64,000 nt of DNA from Roseiarcus sp963820775 (GCA_963820775.1 CAWGBF010000015.1:124001-188000); one strand, 5' to 3'. Shown: positions 51,154-60,519, counted from the first letter of the stretch. Translations and numbers: made by a program. The notes: generated by a model not told the origin, from the letters alone.

Positions 51154-53424
51154 ATGGCGACCCCTGCGCGTACTGGCGTTTTGTCCGCGGCGGCCGGCTG
51201 GACCCGCGCCGCCGCGTGGACGCCGGACTGGCGCGGCGCGTTCTCAAGCGCGCTCGCGCGCGAGGTCGAGCAGCGGCGCTTCTTCTTGTGGATTCCGGTC
51301 GCGGCGATGGGCGGAGTGGCGCTCAATCTGGCGGCGGACCGCGAACCGGTCATGTGGCTGCCGGCGCTCATGACCGCTCTCTTCGCCGCGCTCGCGTGGG
51401 TCTCCCGCGCCCGGCCTTTTGCTCTCGGTCTCTCGCTCGCCATCGCGGCGCTGTTCGCCGGATTCTTATCCATGTCGCTGCGCACGGCGCGCGTCGCCGC
51501 GCCGGTGCTCGATCGCATCCGCATCGTGTCCTTGCAGGGCTATGTCGAGGAAGTGGACCTGAGGACCGTCGGCGCGCGCATGGTGATTGGCGTCGTCAGC
51601 GCCGACGGCATGCCGCGAGAAAAGGTTCCGCGCAGGGTCAGGGTGACGACCCGCAACACACCCGACGTCGCGGCCGGCGACTATGTCGAGCTCAAGGCGC
51701 GCCTGCTGCCGCCCTCGCGCGCGGCGCTGCCGGGCGGATACGATTTTGCCCGCGACGCGTTTTTCGCCGGCGTCGGCGCGGTCGGGTCGACGCTGGGGCC
51801 GATCCAGCGCCTGCCTCCACCGGGCGACGCCAGTTGGCGCCAGCGCTTCGACGCCGCCATCGATCAGGCGCGCAATCGCCTGGCGCTCAGGGTCAACGCA
51901 ATCATCGGTGGCGACGAGGGCGCAATCGCAGCAGCGATGGTGACGGGAAAGCGCGACTTTCTGTCGAACGACGCCAAGGACCTCATTCGCGAAGCCGGCA
52001 TCTTCCACATCATCACGATTTCCGGCGTGCAGATGACGCTGGTGGCGGGAATCATCTTTCTCGTCACCCGGCGGCTGTTGGCGCTGTCGCCGACGCTGGC
52101 GCTTCGCTATCCGATCAAGAAGTGGGCGGCGGCGGTCGCCATGGCCGGATCGGTCTTGTACGACATCGCGACCGGCTCGCGCGTCGGCACCGAGCGGGCG
52201 CTCTTCATGACGCTGATCGTGCTCAGCGCCGTGATCATGGACAGGCGGGCGCTGACCATGCGCAATCTCGCCTTTGCGGTTCTGGCCGTTGTCGCCATCG
52301 AGCCCGAGGCCATTCTCGGCGTCAGCTTCCAGCTCTCGTTCGCCGCTGTCGCCGCGTTGGTCGCAGTGATGGAGTCGCGGATCGCGGCCCTGGACGCCGA
52401 TCCCGACCCATTCCTGCCCAAGCGAGGCGCGGCGCCCAAGCCTGCGTTTTTCGGCGCCCATTTCATCGAGAAACCGCTCGCGCTCCTCATCGCCACCGGC
52501 TTCGCGACCTCGGCCACCGCGTCGTTCATGGCCTATCACTTCCACGATCTGAGCCCTTACGTGCTGATCGGCAACCCGCTGACGCTGACCGTCATCGAGG
52601 TCTTCGCCGTGCCCGGCGCGCTGCTCGGCGCAGCGCTCTATCCACTCGGGCTGGACGGGCCGGTCTGGATCTATGTCGGCGCCGGCATCAAGTTCATCCT
52701 GTGGGTCGCGCGATTCATCGCGCAGGCGCCCGCCTCGACGGTGCATTTACGGGGGTTCGCGCCCTACGCGCTGCCGTTTCTCGCGCTCGCGGTGATGAGC
52801 GCGACCATCTGGCGGACGTGGACGTTCAGGCTCAGCGCCATTCCGCTCGCGCTCATCGGGATCGTCGGCGCGACACAGGGGCCGCGCTCCGATGTCATCG
52901 TCGCGCCATCCGGCGATCTGGCGGCGGTTCGCGACGCTGACGGCGCGCTCGAGGTGGTCGGCAAGCGTTTCAACGCCTTCGCCGCCGAGCAATGGCTGAC
53001 GGCGGATGGCGACGGCCGCGATCCCGCTCAGGCGCGCGCCTTCGACGCGCCCTGCGACCGCCTCGGCTGCGTCGCCGCCTTGCCGGAGGGCGAATCGCTT
53101 TCGATCGTGCTCGATAGCCTCGCGTTCGACGAGGACTGCGCCCGGGCCGAGGTTGTGGTGAGTGCGCTCAGCGCGCCCGCCAGCTGCAAGGCGAAGTTCC
53201 TGTTCGACGAACAGGCGCTCGCGCGCTCTGGCGCCATCGGCCTGACGTGGAGCGAAAACGGCTTTACGCTGGCGAGCGACCGCACCCCGCTTGAGAACCG
53301 CCCGTGGTCGCCCGCGCCTCCGCCTGCGCGCGACGACAGGATTGTGCGCCCTGGCCATGGCGGGTCGCACGGCGCCGATCCGGCCGATGCGGCGGATCAG
53401 CCGGAGGAGGGGCGCTCGCCCTAA
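51154..53424 (+). CDS. comEC: ComEC/Rec2-family DNA-uptake membrane protein
   Basis: About 756 residues from the ATG at 51154 (MATPARTGVLSAAAGWTRAA); the frame is open back to 51070 and the true start is unclear. DUF4131-like N-terminal membrane segments precede GDYVELKARLLPPSRAALPG and DFARDAFFAGVGAVGSTLGP. The Competence domain includes EAGIFHIITISGVQMTLVAG and SRVGTERALFMTLIVLSAVI. The metallo-beta-lactamase domain of ComEC is absent, as in many alphaproteobacteria; instead a Cys-containing tail follows (FDAPCDRLGCVAALPEG). It probably imports single-stranded DNA. The usual gltX partner is about 10 kb upstream. Confidence 0.85.
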   Translation: MATPARTGVLSAAAGWTRAAAWTPDWRGAFSSALAREVEQRRFFLWIPVAAMGGVALNLAADREPVMWLPALMTALFAALAWVSRARPFALGLSLAIAALFAGFLSMSLRTARVAAPVLDRIRIVSLQGYVEEVDLRTVGARMVIGVVSADGMPREKVPRRVRVTTRNTPDVAAGDYVELKARLLPPSRAALPGGYDFARDAFFAGVGAVGSTLGPIQRLPPPGDASWRQRFDAAIDQARNRLALRVNAIIGGDEGAIAAAMVTGKRDFLSNDAKDLIREAGIFHIITISGVQMTLVAGIIFLVTRRLLALSPTLALRYPIKKWAAAVAMAGSVLYDIATGSRVGTERALFMTLIVLSAVIMDRRALTMRNLAFAVLAVVAIEPEAILGVSFQLSFAAVAALVAVMESRIAALDADPDPFLPKRGAAPKPAFFGAHFIEKPLALLIATGFATSATASFMAYHFHDLSPYVLIGNPLTLTVIEVFAVPGALLGAALYPLGLDGPVWIYVGAGIKFILWVARFIAQAPASTVHLRGFAPYALPFLALAVMSATIWRTWTFRLSAIPLALIGIVGATQGPRSDVIVAPSGDLAAVRDADGALEVVGKRFNAFAAEQWLTADGDGRDPAQARAFDAPCDRLGCVAALPEGESLSIVLDSLAFDEDCARAEVVVSALSAPASCKAKFLFDEQALARSGAIGLTWSENGFTLASDRTPLENRPWSPAPPPARDDRIVRPGHGGSHGADPADAADQPEEGRSP

Positions 53425-53435
53425 GGAGACTCATC

Positions 53436-53913
53436 TTGCGACGCAGAACCTTGATCCTTGGCGCGGCGGCGCTTGGCGCGGCGCCGTTGGTCACCCGGGC
53501 GACGGCCGCCGACACTTCCATCGTCGAGCGCTTCGCGCAGACGCTGACTGACCCGATCTCGACGCGTTCGCGGCGTTGTTCGCGGACGATTACGTCAATC
53601 ACCAGTTGAGCGCCGCCGCCCCTCCGCACGCCGGCGCGCCGTCGAAGGCGGCGACGGTGAGCTTCTTCGCGGCGCGGCTCAAAGGCCTGCCCGACCTCAA
53701 GGTCTCCATCCAGGCGAGCCTCGCCGACGCCGACAAGGTCGCGGCCAGCTTTCTCTACGAGGGGACGCAGCAGGGCCCGCTATACGGCGTCGCGCCGACC
53801 CGAAGCGTCTCTCCTTCACCTCGTGCGACATCTTTCGCTTGAGCGACGGCAAGATCGCCGAGCATTGGGGCATGGGCGACATTGCGGGCGTGCTGGCGCA
53901 GCTCAAGGGATAG
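53436..53913 (+). CDS. SnoaL-like polyketide cyclase-fold protein, exported (two frameshifts)
   Basis: Starts at a TTG (53436) seven bases after GGAG, with signal-like RRRTLILGAAALGAAPLVTR and cleavage near ATAA. The frame is lost at the CCC of 53552-53554; adding a base gives DPDLDAFAALFADDYVNHQL. It then continues as FFAARLKGLPDLKVSIQASL and is lost again near 53799-53805. The final frame reads RLSFTSCDIFRLSDGKIAEH then WGMGDIAGVLAQLKG, the standard SnoaL C-terminus. The corrected length is about 159 residues. Unlike the other frameshifted genes here, both breaks behave as base losses. Function unknown. Confidence 0.65.
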
Positions 53914-54056
53914 CGCGCCAAGTTCGAGGGTAGTTGCGCCTATTGCCAAGTTGGATTAGCGGCTTAGGAACTGCCGCAGTTCGACAGCGACTCGCGGCGG
54001 CATCCTGGCGCCGTGGGGGCGTTCTGACCGGCCGATCGACTTTAGGGAGGGGACTT

Positions 54057-54578
54057 ATGAAAAGCCTGTGCATGGCCGCGCTTGCCGTGGTCGCCAATTT
54101 CGGCGCCGCCGCGGCGTTTGCCGCAGAATCTCAGACCGCGCGGGGCAAGTATCTCGTCACCATCGCCGGCTGCAACGACTGCCACACGCCTGGCTATTTC
54201 CTCGGCAAGCCAGACTTTTCTCGCACGCTCGCGGGTTCTGACGTCGGCTTTACAATTCCGGGTGTTGGAGCTTTTGTCGGCCGCAATCTCACGCCAGACA
54301 AGGAGACGGGCCTCGGCGATTGGAGTGACGACCAGATCATCTCCGCCATCACCGCAGGCGTCCGGCCGGACGGAAGAAGGCTCGCCCCGATCATGCCCTG
54401 GCGGGAATTATCGCATCTATCCGCCGACGACGCGCACGCCATCGTCGCCTATCTGAGAAGCCTTCCGCCGGTCAGGAACGCCGTCCCCGGACCGTTCGGG
54501 CCGAAGGAAGTTCCCACGACGCTGGTTTTCACCATCGTTCCAGGCGAGGTTTTCGCCAAGATTGCGGCGCCGCAATGA
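54057..54578 (+). CDS. Periplasmic c-type cytochrome
   Basis: A 173-residue protein with a signal peptide ending AAAFA (about residue 22) after a GGGAGGGG site. One heme-binding CNDCH lies in YLVTIAGCNDCHTPGYFLGK. The distal Met ligand is probably in LAPIMPWRELSHLSADDAHA, as in cytochromes of the alcohol/aldehyde dehydrogenase type, and AHAIVAYLRSLPPVRNAVPG is the terminal helix. It transfers electrons in the periplasm; its partner dehydrogenase is not nearby. Confidence 0.85.
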   Translation: MKSLCMAALAVVANFGAAAAFAAESQTARGKYLVTIAGCNDCHTPGYFLGKPDFSRTLAGSDVGFTIPGVGAFVGRNLTPDKETGLGDWSDDQIISAITAGVRPDGRRLAPIMPWRELSHLSADDAHAIVAYLRSLPPVRNAVPGPFGPKEVPTTLVFTIVPGEVFAKIAAPQ

Positions 54579-54624
54579 GCCGGCGCTCTCAGGCGTCGCA
54601 GCGCGACAGAGCGGCTCAAAATTA

Positions 54625-54647
54625 AAGGGCGCCGCGAAGGCGCCCTC
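54625..54647 (-). terminator. Terminator of rpmG
   Basis: AGGGCGCC (54626-54633) pairs with GGCGCCCT (54639-54646) around GCGAA. On the minus strand it is followed by TTTAATTTTG. It lies 22 bases beyond the rpmG stop and may also act on the convergent cytochrome gene. Confidence 0.8.
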
Positions 54648-54667
54648 GGTTGCGGAGTAGGGTTCGC

Positions 54668-54835
54668 CTACTTGATCTTCGTTTCCTTGAACTCGACGTG
54701 CTTGCGCGCGACCGGATCGTATTTCTTGAACGCAAGCTTCTCGGTCTTGGTGCGGGCGTTCTTCTTGGTGACGTAGAAATAGCCGGTGTCGGCGGTCGAG
54801 AGCAGCTTGATCTTGAGCGAGGCGGCCTTGGCCAT
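54668..54835 (-). CDS. rpmG: 50S ribosomal protein L33 (zinc-free type)
   Basis: A 55-residue protein: MAKAASLKIKLLSTADTGYF then YVTKKNARTKTEKLAFKKYD. It lacks the CxxC motifs of the zinc-binding paralogue, as usual in Proteobacteria, and ends KHVEFKETKIK. It is a stand-alone gene with its own terminator, away from the ribosomal operons. The ATG at 54835 is chosen by homology; the open frame continues upstream without support. Confidence 0.95.
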   Translation of the reverse strand: MAKAASLKIKLLSTADTGYFYVTKKNARTKTEKLAFKKYDPVARKHVEFKETKIK

Positions 54836-55077
54836 AACGTAACGATCCTTGAACGAAAGGCGCGAGGCGCCGGAAACAGAAAAAGGCCCGCGGGAGCCGC
54901 GGGCGCTTCGTGCGGAGGAAAATAGTGAGGCTCGTCGCGAAGTCAAGCCGTTAGCGGCGGCCGATCCGCGGCGAAGGCGGCCTCGAGGCCTCGTCCTGTG
55001 GCGAATTTCAGTTCCCCAGGCTCCGGCGGCGGTTATCATCCGGCTGTCCGCGGCGCCATGCGGGCGGGAGAACGGAT

Positions 55078-56343
55078 GTGAACAGCAGCCTCTTTACCGG
55101 CCCAGTGTTCGAAATGGCCCGCGATCAGCTGACGGTCATCGCCGACCATCTGGGCATCGCCGAGGACGAACGCGACTGGCTCCTCTATCCGAAGCGCGCC
55201 ATCGTCGTCACCTGTCCGGTCCGGATGGAGGACAATCGGACGCAGGTCTTTATCGGCTACCGGGTCCAGCATCATCTGGCGCTGGGTCCCGCCAAGGGCG
55301 GCACGCGCTTCGCTCCCAATGTCGACATCAGCGAGATCGCCGCGCTCGCCATCTGGATGAGCTGGAAATGCGCGCTCGCCGATCTGCCCTTCGGCGGCGG
55401 CAAGGGCGGCGTCGCGGTCGATCCGCGCGCGCTAAGGCCAAAGGAACTCGAGAACCTCAGCCGCCGCTACATGCAGGAGATGATTCCCTTCGTCGGGCCC
55501 CGGACGGACGTCATGGCGCCGGACATGGGCACCAACGAGCAGGTGATGGCCTGGTTCATGGACACCTATTCGATGTATCAAGGGGTCACCGTGCCGGAGA
55601 TCGTCACCGGCAAGCCGGTCGGCTCCGGCGGCACGCTGGGCCGGCGCGAGGCGACCGGACACGGCGTGGCCTTTCTCGCTTTTCGCGCGCTCGACGCCCT
55701 GGATATCGCGCCGACCAACGCGACCGCGATCGTCCAGGGTTTCGGCAACGTCGGCTCGCACGCGGCGATGGGGCTGACTGCGCGTGGAGTCAAGGTGATC
55801 GGCGTCAGCGATCATTCCGTCGCCTATTACGATCCCAAGGGCTTCGATGTGAAAGCGCTCGCCGCTCACGCCGGAAGAAATGGCGAGCTGGCTGGCTATT
55901 CGAGCCAGGCGACGATCGACCCGCGCGCCCTGCTCGAGCAGCCCTGCGACGTGCTCGTGCCATGCGCGGTCGAGCGGGTGATCGACGCCGATCTTGCGCG
56001 CCGCCTGCGCTGCCGCGTCATCGCCGAAGGCGCAAACGGCCCGACCACCCCTGAGGCCGACCGGGTGCTGGCCGAGCGCAACGATGGAATCTTCGTCATC
56101 CCCGACATCTTGTGCAATGCGGGCGGCGTCATCGTCAGCTATTTCGAGTGGGTGCAAGACTTGCAGCAATATTTCTGGTCGCGCGACGAGGTGATGGACC
56201 GGCTGGAACGGGCGCTCGACCGCTCCTGGGGGATGGTCGTCGCGCGCGCCAAGCGCGACGGGGTCTCCAATCGCACGGCGGCCATGGCGATCGGGGTCGA
56301 GCGCGTGGTGAAGACCAAGCAGATGCGCGGGCTGTTTCCGTAA
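55078..56343 (+). CDS. gdhA: Glutamate dehydrogenase (Glu/Leu/Phe/Val family)
   Basis: 421 residues from a GTG (55078). YRVQHHLALGPAKGGTRFAP and DLPFGGGKGGVAVDPRALRP carry the substrate-binding and catalytic lysines. DVMAPDMGTNEQVMAWFMDT and GGTLGRREATGHGVAFLAFR are the signature loops. The NAD(P) Rossmann motif is IVQGFGNVGSHAAMGL. It interconverts glutamate and 2-oxoglutarate plus ammonia; the cofactor cannot be assigned with certainty. It is a single-gene unit divergent from rpmG. Confidence 0.93.
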   Translation: MNSSLFTGPVFEMARDQLTVIADHLGIAEDERDWLLYPKRAIVVTCPVRMEDNRTQVFIGYRVQHHLALGPAKGGTRFAPNVDISEIAALAIWMSWKCALADLPFGGGKGGVAVDPRALRPKELENLSRRYMQEMIPFVGPRTDVMAPDMGTNEQVMAWFMDTYSMYQGVTVPEIVTGKPVGSGGTLGRREATGHGVAFLAFRALDALDIAPTNATAIVQGFGNVGSHAAMGLTARGVKVIGVSDHSVAYYDPKGFDVKALAAHAGRNGELAGYSSQATIDPRALLEQPCDVLVPCAVERVIDADLARRLRCRVIAEGANGPTTPEADRVLAERNDGIFVIPDILCNAGGVIVSYFEWVQDLQQYFWSRDEVMDRLERALDRSWGMVVARAKRDGVSNRTAAMAIGVERVVKTKQMRGLFP

Positions 56344-56385
56344 GGGCTCAGAGGGTCTGGGCCTCTCATGCAGCCGACGCTTCGT

Positions 56386-56835
56386 CTAGCGGTGGACTTG
56401 TCCGGTATCCGTGCCCATTGCGGCTAGGATTTTCAGGGCGTGCTCAAGGGGAAACTCGCGGTCGATGACCACTCTGAAAATCCCGAGCTTCCCAGGAACT
56501 TCCGATAGAATGGGGATTGGCGCGGCCGCCGAGGCCGAGTGCGATTCCCCGAGGAAAGCAGGGATGAACGTGGTTTCCTCGACACCAAGCGCAGCGGCTA
56601 CCGCTCTGACAAAGGTCCTCGTCGGACGACGCTTACCGTTGACCATATTGGAAATGTTGTCGGCACCCATGCGCCCTGGCTTGCCGGTGTCAGGGTCAGC
56701 CGGCATATGGAGCTGCGCGGCCCGCATTAGGTCTGCTTGAGTCCAATCACGCGCGTCGATCAATGCCCGCAAGCTGCGACCCATTTCCGCCAACGCCTCA
56801 GTGTATCTCGGGTCTGAATGGGAGAATCTCGACAT
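56386..56835 (-). CDS. XRE-family helix-turn-helix regulator
   Basis: A 149-residue protein. The HTH region at about 22-85 reads LRALIDARDWTQADLMRAAQ and GADNISNMVNGKRRPTRTFV, then RAVAAALGVEETTFIPAFLG. The insert between the two HTH helices (LHMPADPDTGKPGRMG) is longer than in typical Cro/C1 proteins. The C-terminal 50 residues form a separate small domain (LGIFRVVIDREFPLEHALKI). The region is AT-richer than its neighbours, and repeated ATATTGCG motifs overlap and precede its start, so autoregulation is likely. It resembles regulators carried on mobile DNA. Confidence 0.75.
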   Translation of the reverse strand: MSRFSHSDPRYTEALAEMGRSLRALIDARDWTQADLMRAAQLHMPADPDTGKPGRMGADNISNMVNGKRRPTRTFVRAVAAALGVEETTFIPAFLGESHSASAAAPIPILSEVPGKLGIFRVVIDREFPLEHALKILAAMGTDTGQVHR

Positions 56836-56925
56836 ATTGCGTACTTCTTCTTTGTAGGAACTATTGCGTCATATTGCGCGCGAATCATTCGAATGTCAAT
56901 CCACATTGTGGTTGCCCATATTGCG
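56834..56925. promoter_or_regulatory. Repeated ATATTGCG motifs, candidate operators of the XRE regulator
   Basis: ATATTGCG occurs at 56834-56841 (over the start codon), 56871-56878 and 56918-56925, with TATTGCG at 56862-56868. All are in the same orientation within 92 bases. The remainder of the AT-rich gap to 57133 shows no gene on either strand. Confidence 0.5.
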
Positions 56926-57133
56926 CGGATATAAGCGAGCGAAAATGACGCGCCGAACGCTGTGCACTGCCGATCTTTCCAATGGGCGTCCCGTCTAAGG
57001 CCGCTGACTTACTCGTCACTGGCGGAATAGGCCCGCGATAAGGTGCCGGTCCGCAATCGGGTTTCAATGCGCTATCGCAATAAAGCCAAGAGAAGATTCA
57101 AACGCTGATTCATTCGTATGGCGCGCGAGCGCG

Positions 57134-57928
57134 CTATCGCCTGTCCGCCGCCCCCGGCTGCACGACCCCGACAATCGGCCCGATCGGCTCTGGTTCGTCG
57201 TCGCGGCTGAGTTCCGGCGCGTAGAGCGACGACACCGAGCCATCAAGGAACAGCGCGTTCTGACAGCCGAGGCCGTCGCGGAATAGCCGTGCGAAGGTGT
57301 CGAACGTCACGGGTTCTTCGGCGATAGCGAAGATGACCGCGCCCCCGCCACATGCGCCCACGCCGTTGCGGATCTTCTGCGAGGTCCCGGTCGGCCGGAT
57401 CTTCGGATGAATCTTGCCCTCGACGATCAGCATTGGCCCCGATTGCGTCGCGTAGCGCGCGGGCGGGGTTTTGGCGAGAAAGCGGCTCGTCTCGGTCACG
57501 CCCGCGACCCCGTCGCCGATCCAGAACACGCCGTTCGGCTTCATGTGAAAATTCGTCGCGCCGCCTCGCGTGTCAGCCTCATGCAGCTTACGCCGGTCCT
57601 CGACGTAGAGGCCGACCGGCGATTGATCCTGCCCGAACATGCCGGCGTTCATCGCGAAGATGAGCTTCTCGCCCTTCGCCTTGAGCGCGTCGGCAAGCGC
57701 GGCCATCGATCCGTACGGCTTGTCGTCCGGCCCGCTCAGGAACAGGCGAATATCGTCACGGCGCGGATCAAACGCGCACACGGTGAATTTGGCGCTGTCG
57801 AAATCTTTCGGCGCGCACGCGGCCGAAGCGGACCCATTCGCCGCGCTGAAGCCGAGGACAAGGAGAGCGCTCAAAACGGCCGCGCGCCCGCGCGTCAAGC
57901 CTTGCCGCCGCTGGTTGAACTTCCGCAT
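57134..57928 (-). CDS. Phosphodiester glycosidase (NAGPA-like) domain protein, exported
   Basis: 264 residues from the ATG at 57928 (MRKFNQRRQGLTRGRAAVLS), with a signal peptide ending near GSASA. KLIFAMNAGMFGQDQSPVGL, FHMKPNGVFWIGDGVAGVTE, YATQSGPMLIVEGKIHPKIR and CQNALFLDGSVSSLYAPELS match the NAGPA fold, with the conserved 'NaGmf', 'QsGPmLv' and 'nALfLDGg' blocks. The family cleaves sugar phosphodiesters; the substrate here is unknown. It is a single gene divergent from the DUF4239 gene. Confidence 0.75.
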   Translation of the reverse strand: MRKFNQRRQGLTRGRAAVLSALLVLGFSAANGSASAACAPKDFDSAKFTVCAFDPRRDDIRLFLSGPDDKPYGSMAALADALKAKGEKLIFAMNAGMFGQDQSPVGLYVEDRRKLHEADTRGGATNFHMKPNGVFWIGDGVAGVTETSRFLAKTPPARYATQSGPMLIVEGKIHPKIRPTGTSQKIRNGVGACGGGAVIFAIAEEPVTFDTFARLFRDGLGCQNALFLDGSVSSLYAPELSRDDEPEPIGPIVGVVQPGAADRR

Positions 57929-58109
57929 CGCCGCGACCGACCCTTGCGACACCCGACCGGCTCGCTGAACAATTCCTGTCGCGACACTATCGTCTTGGCA
58001 TGATTCGCGCCATTGGACCGCGCCGGCGATGTGATGTGGAACACCCAGGCGGCGCGGTTGCGTTCGCGCCGCGCAGCGGCTAACTGCCGCGATCTCGACG
58101 GGGTTGGGA

Positions 58110-58880
58110 ATGAGTCCGCTCAAGTTCGCGTTTCTCGTTGCAGTCGCAATGTTCGCCGCCGGATTGCTTGGCCTCCTTCTGCAGCGCGTGTTGCCCGAGC
58201 ATCACACCACCGGCGGCTCGCGTGACATGATCGGCGCGGTTGTCGGCCTTCTGACGCTCTTGTGCGCCCTGGTCACGGGGCTTCTGATCTGGACCGCCTA
58301 TGGCGTCTACTCGGGCCAGAACACGCAGATTCAAGCTCTGGCGTCGAAGGTCATGCAGCTCGACCTTGCGCTGTCCGACTACGGGCCGGAGGCCACCCCG
58401 GCGCGCGCCGAGCTCCGGGAAGCGCTGGGGAAGACCATCGATCAAATTTGGAGCGCAAGCGAGAGCGACGACAATTTCGCCGCCAACGGCTTCGCGGCGG
58501 CGATTCAAAACATGCGGGCGCGGCAAAAGGCCCTCGCGGGCCTCCACCCCTCGACCGAGGAGCAAAAGCAGGCCCTGGCCGCCGCGACGGCGACATCCGA
58601 TGCGCTCGCTCAGGCGCGAATGCAGATGTCCTTCGCGCTCACGGCGCCCGTTTCCTATCCACTTGTGCTGACTGTCGTCGGATGGGTTGTTTGCCTTTTC
58701 TGCGGCTTCGGGCTGACGGCGCGCACCACTGTCACGTCGGTGATCGCGCTCGCTGTCGGCGCCATCGCGGTCGCGAGCGCCGTCCTCTTGATCCTGGAGC
58801 TTTCCACGCCCTATTCCGGAGTGTTTCTCGCTTCGCGCGCGCCCTTGGAGCAGGCGCTGGCGGTCATGGGCAAGGAGTGA
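58110..58880 (+). CDS. DUF4239-like (bestrophin-like) membrane protein
   Basis: 256 residues from the ATG at 58110 (MSPLKFAFLVAVAMFAAGLL). There are two N-terminal membrane segments (about 4-24 and 42-64, DMIGAVVGLLTLLCALVTGL), a long soluble helical middle (about 70-180), and two or three C-terminal segments (about 185-235). The arrangement and GLLLQRVLPEHHTTGGSRDM match the DUF4239 family, distantly related to bestrophin channels. No transport role has been shown. It is convergent with the FAD oxidoreductase gene. Confidence 0.7.
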   Translation: MSPLKFAFLVAVAMFAAGLLGLLLQRVLPEHHTTGGSRDMIGAVVGLLTLLCALVTGLLIWTAYGVYSGQNTQIQALASKVMQLDLALSDYGPEATPARAELREALGKTIDQIWSASESDDNFAANGFAAAIQNMRARQKALAGLHPSTEEQKQALAAATATSDALAQARMQMSFALTAPVSYPLVLTVVGWVVCLFCGFGLTARTTVTSVIALAVGAIAVASAVLLILELSTPYSGVFLASRAPLEQALAVMGKE

Positions 58881-58895
58881 ACTGCCGGGACGGCC

Positions 58896-60311
58896 TCAAA
58901 GGACCTTGCCCGGATTCATCACCCCGTTCGGGTCGAGCGCCGCTTTGATCTGGCGCATCACGGCGAGCGAAGCGGGATCTTTCCACCGGGCAAGCAGTCC
59001 GCGCTTGAGCTGACCCACGCCATGCTCTGCGGAATACGAGCCGCCGAGGCGCGCGACGATCCCGTGCACGATCTCGTTCATCGCATCCCACCGATCGAGA
59101 AAAGCCCGCTTGTCGGCGCCGACCGGCTGCGACACGTTGAAGTGGATATTGCCGTCGCCGAGATGGCCGAAGGCGACCACGCGGGCCCCTGGCAAGAAAG
59201 CTTCGACGGCGGGCGTCGCCTCCCGGATCAACGTCGGCACGAGGCCGACCGCGACGGAGACGTCGTGCTTGATCGAACCCCCTTCCTTGCTCTGTACGTC
59301 GGACAGGCACTCGCGCAATTGCCAAAAGTCGGCGCGCTGCTCGAGCGAGGCGGCGATCGCAGCGTCCTCAATGACGCCCGTCTCGAGCGCCGCCTCGAGC
59401 GCGCCAGCGAAGGCTTCGTCGAGTCCGCTTGGGCTCTGGGAGGACGCCTCAATCAAGATGTACCAGTCATGGGCGCTGCGTAAGGGAGCGCGCGCGCCGC
59501 CGTGCCGAAGCGCGATGTCGTAAGCGTTGCGACCGATGAGCTCAAAGCTGGTGATCGCGGCGCCGAGCCGGTCGCGCGTCATTCTCAGGAGCTTCAGCGC
59601 GTCCTCGGGACTCGTAAGACCAACGAAAGCCGTCGCCTGGGCGCGCGGATTGGGAAAGAGACGAAGCGAGGCGGCGGTGACGACGCCGAGCGTTCCTTCG
59701 GCGCCGATGAAGAGGCTCTTCACATCGTATCCGGTGTTGTCCTTGCGCAGCTTGCTCAAGGCGTTGACGATGCGGCCATCGGCGAGAACCGCCTCGACGC
59801 CGGTGACGAGGTCGCGCGTATTGCCATAGGCGATCACGTTCACGCCGCCGGCGTTGGTCGAGATGTTGCCGCCGATGGTGCAGCTGCCTTCCGACGCCAG
59901 CGACAGGGGAAAGAGCCGATCCGCGGCGAGCGCCGCGGCCTGCGCTTCGGCGAGCGTGACGCCGGCTTCGCAGATCATCACGTCGCCGTCGAGGTCCACC
60001 TCGCGGACCGCGCGCAGACGTTGGGTCGATATTATGATCTCCTTGCCGCTCAAGTCTGGCGTCTGCCCGCCGACGAGCCCGGTGTTGCCGCCCTGCGGGA
60101 CCATGCCCACCCGGGCCTCGTTGCAGAAGGCGGCGACGTCTGCGACTTCCCTGGTCGAGCCTGGCCGGACAACCGCGAGCGCCTTCCCATGATAGAGTCC
60201 GCGCCGCTCGACGAGCGCGCCGGCGATAAGCGCGGGGTCGGTCAGCACATGGCGAGCGCCTACGATGCTTTGCAGCGCCGCGAGAATGGCGTCCGGTTTC
60301 GTCGCATCCAC
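58896..60311 (-). CDS. FAD-linked oxidoreductase (GlcD / D-2-hydroxyacid dehydrogenase type)
   Basis: A 471-residue protein from a GTG at 60311 (MDATKPDAILAALQSIVGAR). The PCMH FAD domain has VGMVPQGGNTGLVGGQTPDL and LASEGSCTIGGNISTNAGGV; the substrate domain has VVAFGHLGDGNIHFNVSQPV (metal-binding His) and SYSAEHGVGQLKRGLLARWK. It probably oxidises a D-2-hydroxyacid such as 2-hydroxyglutarate or lactate. Its start codon lies inside the direct repeat that also ends the RNA methyltransferase gene, so it was probably directly next to that gene before the DUF4336 segment was inserted. Confidence 0.88.
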   Translation of the reverse strand: MDATKPDAILAALQSIVGARHVLTDPALIAGALVERRGLYHGKALAVVRPGSTREVADVAAFCNEARVGMVPQGGNTGLVGGQTPDLSGKEIIISTQRLRAVREVDLDGDVMICEAGVTLAEAQAAALAADRLFPLSLASEGSCTIGGNISTNAGGVNVIAYGNTRDLVTGVEAVLADGRIVNALSKLRKDNTGYDVKSLFIGAEGTLGVVTAASLRLFPNPRAQATAFVGLTSPEDALKLLRMTRDRLGAAITSFELIGRNAYDIALRHGGARAPLRSAHDWYILIEASSQSPSGLDEAFAGALEAALETGVIEDAAIAASLEQRADFWQLRECLSDVQSKEGGSIKHDVSVAVGLVPTLIREATPAVEAFLPGARVVAFGHLGDGNIHFNVSQPVGADKRAFLDRWDAMNEIVHGIVARLGGSYSAEHGVGQLKRGLLARWKDPASLAVMRQIKAALDPNGVMNPGKVL

Positions 60312-60519
60312 CTAGAGGAGCCTCCGCGCGCGCGCTTTCGGTCTTGGCCGGCGAAAAACGGCGGCGATCTCGACATGGGCAGAAAAGCGGAACTGGTCAA
60401 GCGGGCTCAGGGCCTCAACATGAAAGCCCCCGTCGATGAGAACGCGCCCGTCGCGGGCGAAGGTCGCCGATTGCATGAGATGGACACGACCAGCGGCAGA
60501 GCCGAGGAGGCGAGCGCGT
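60296..60519 (-). pseudogene. Partial duplicate of the 3' end of the RNA methyltransferase gene (direct repeat copy A)
   Basis: This about 225-base segment is a close copy of 61284-61510. It still encodes FARDGRVLIDGGFHVEALSP then LDQFRFSAHVEIAAVFRRPR and KARARRLL-stop, against FARDARILIDGGFHIESVTP in the intact gene. The copies differ at about 15 positions and by one indel. The 5' nine-tenths of the gene is missing. The copy begins 4 bases after the DUF4336 stop and includes the start codon of the FAD oxidoreductase. It bears no start of its own and is a fragment. Confidence 0.85.

Noticed and set aside
53959..54056. Longer start for the cytochrome c gene (open frame from 53934)
   Set aside because: The ATG at 54057 has a GGGAGGGG site and begins a good signal peptide; the upstream part has neither.
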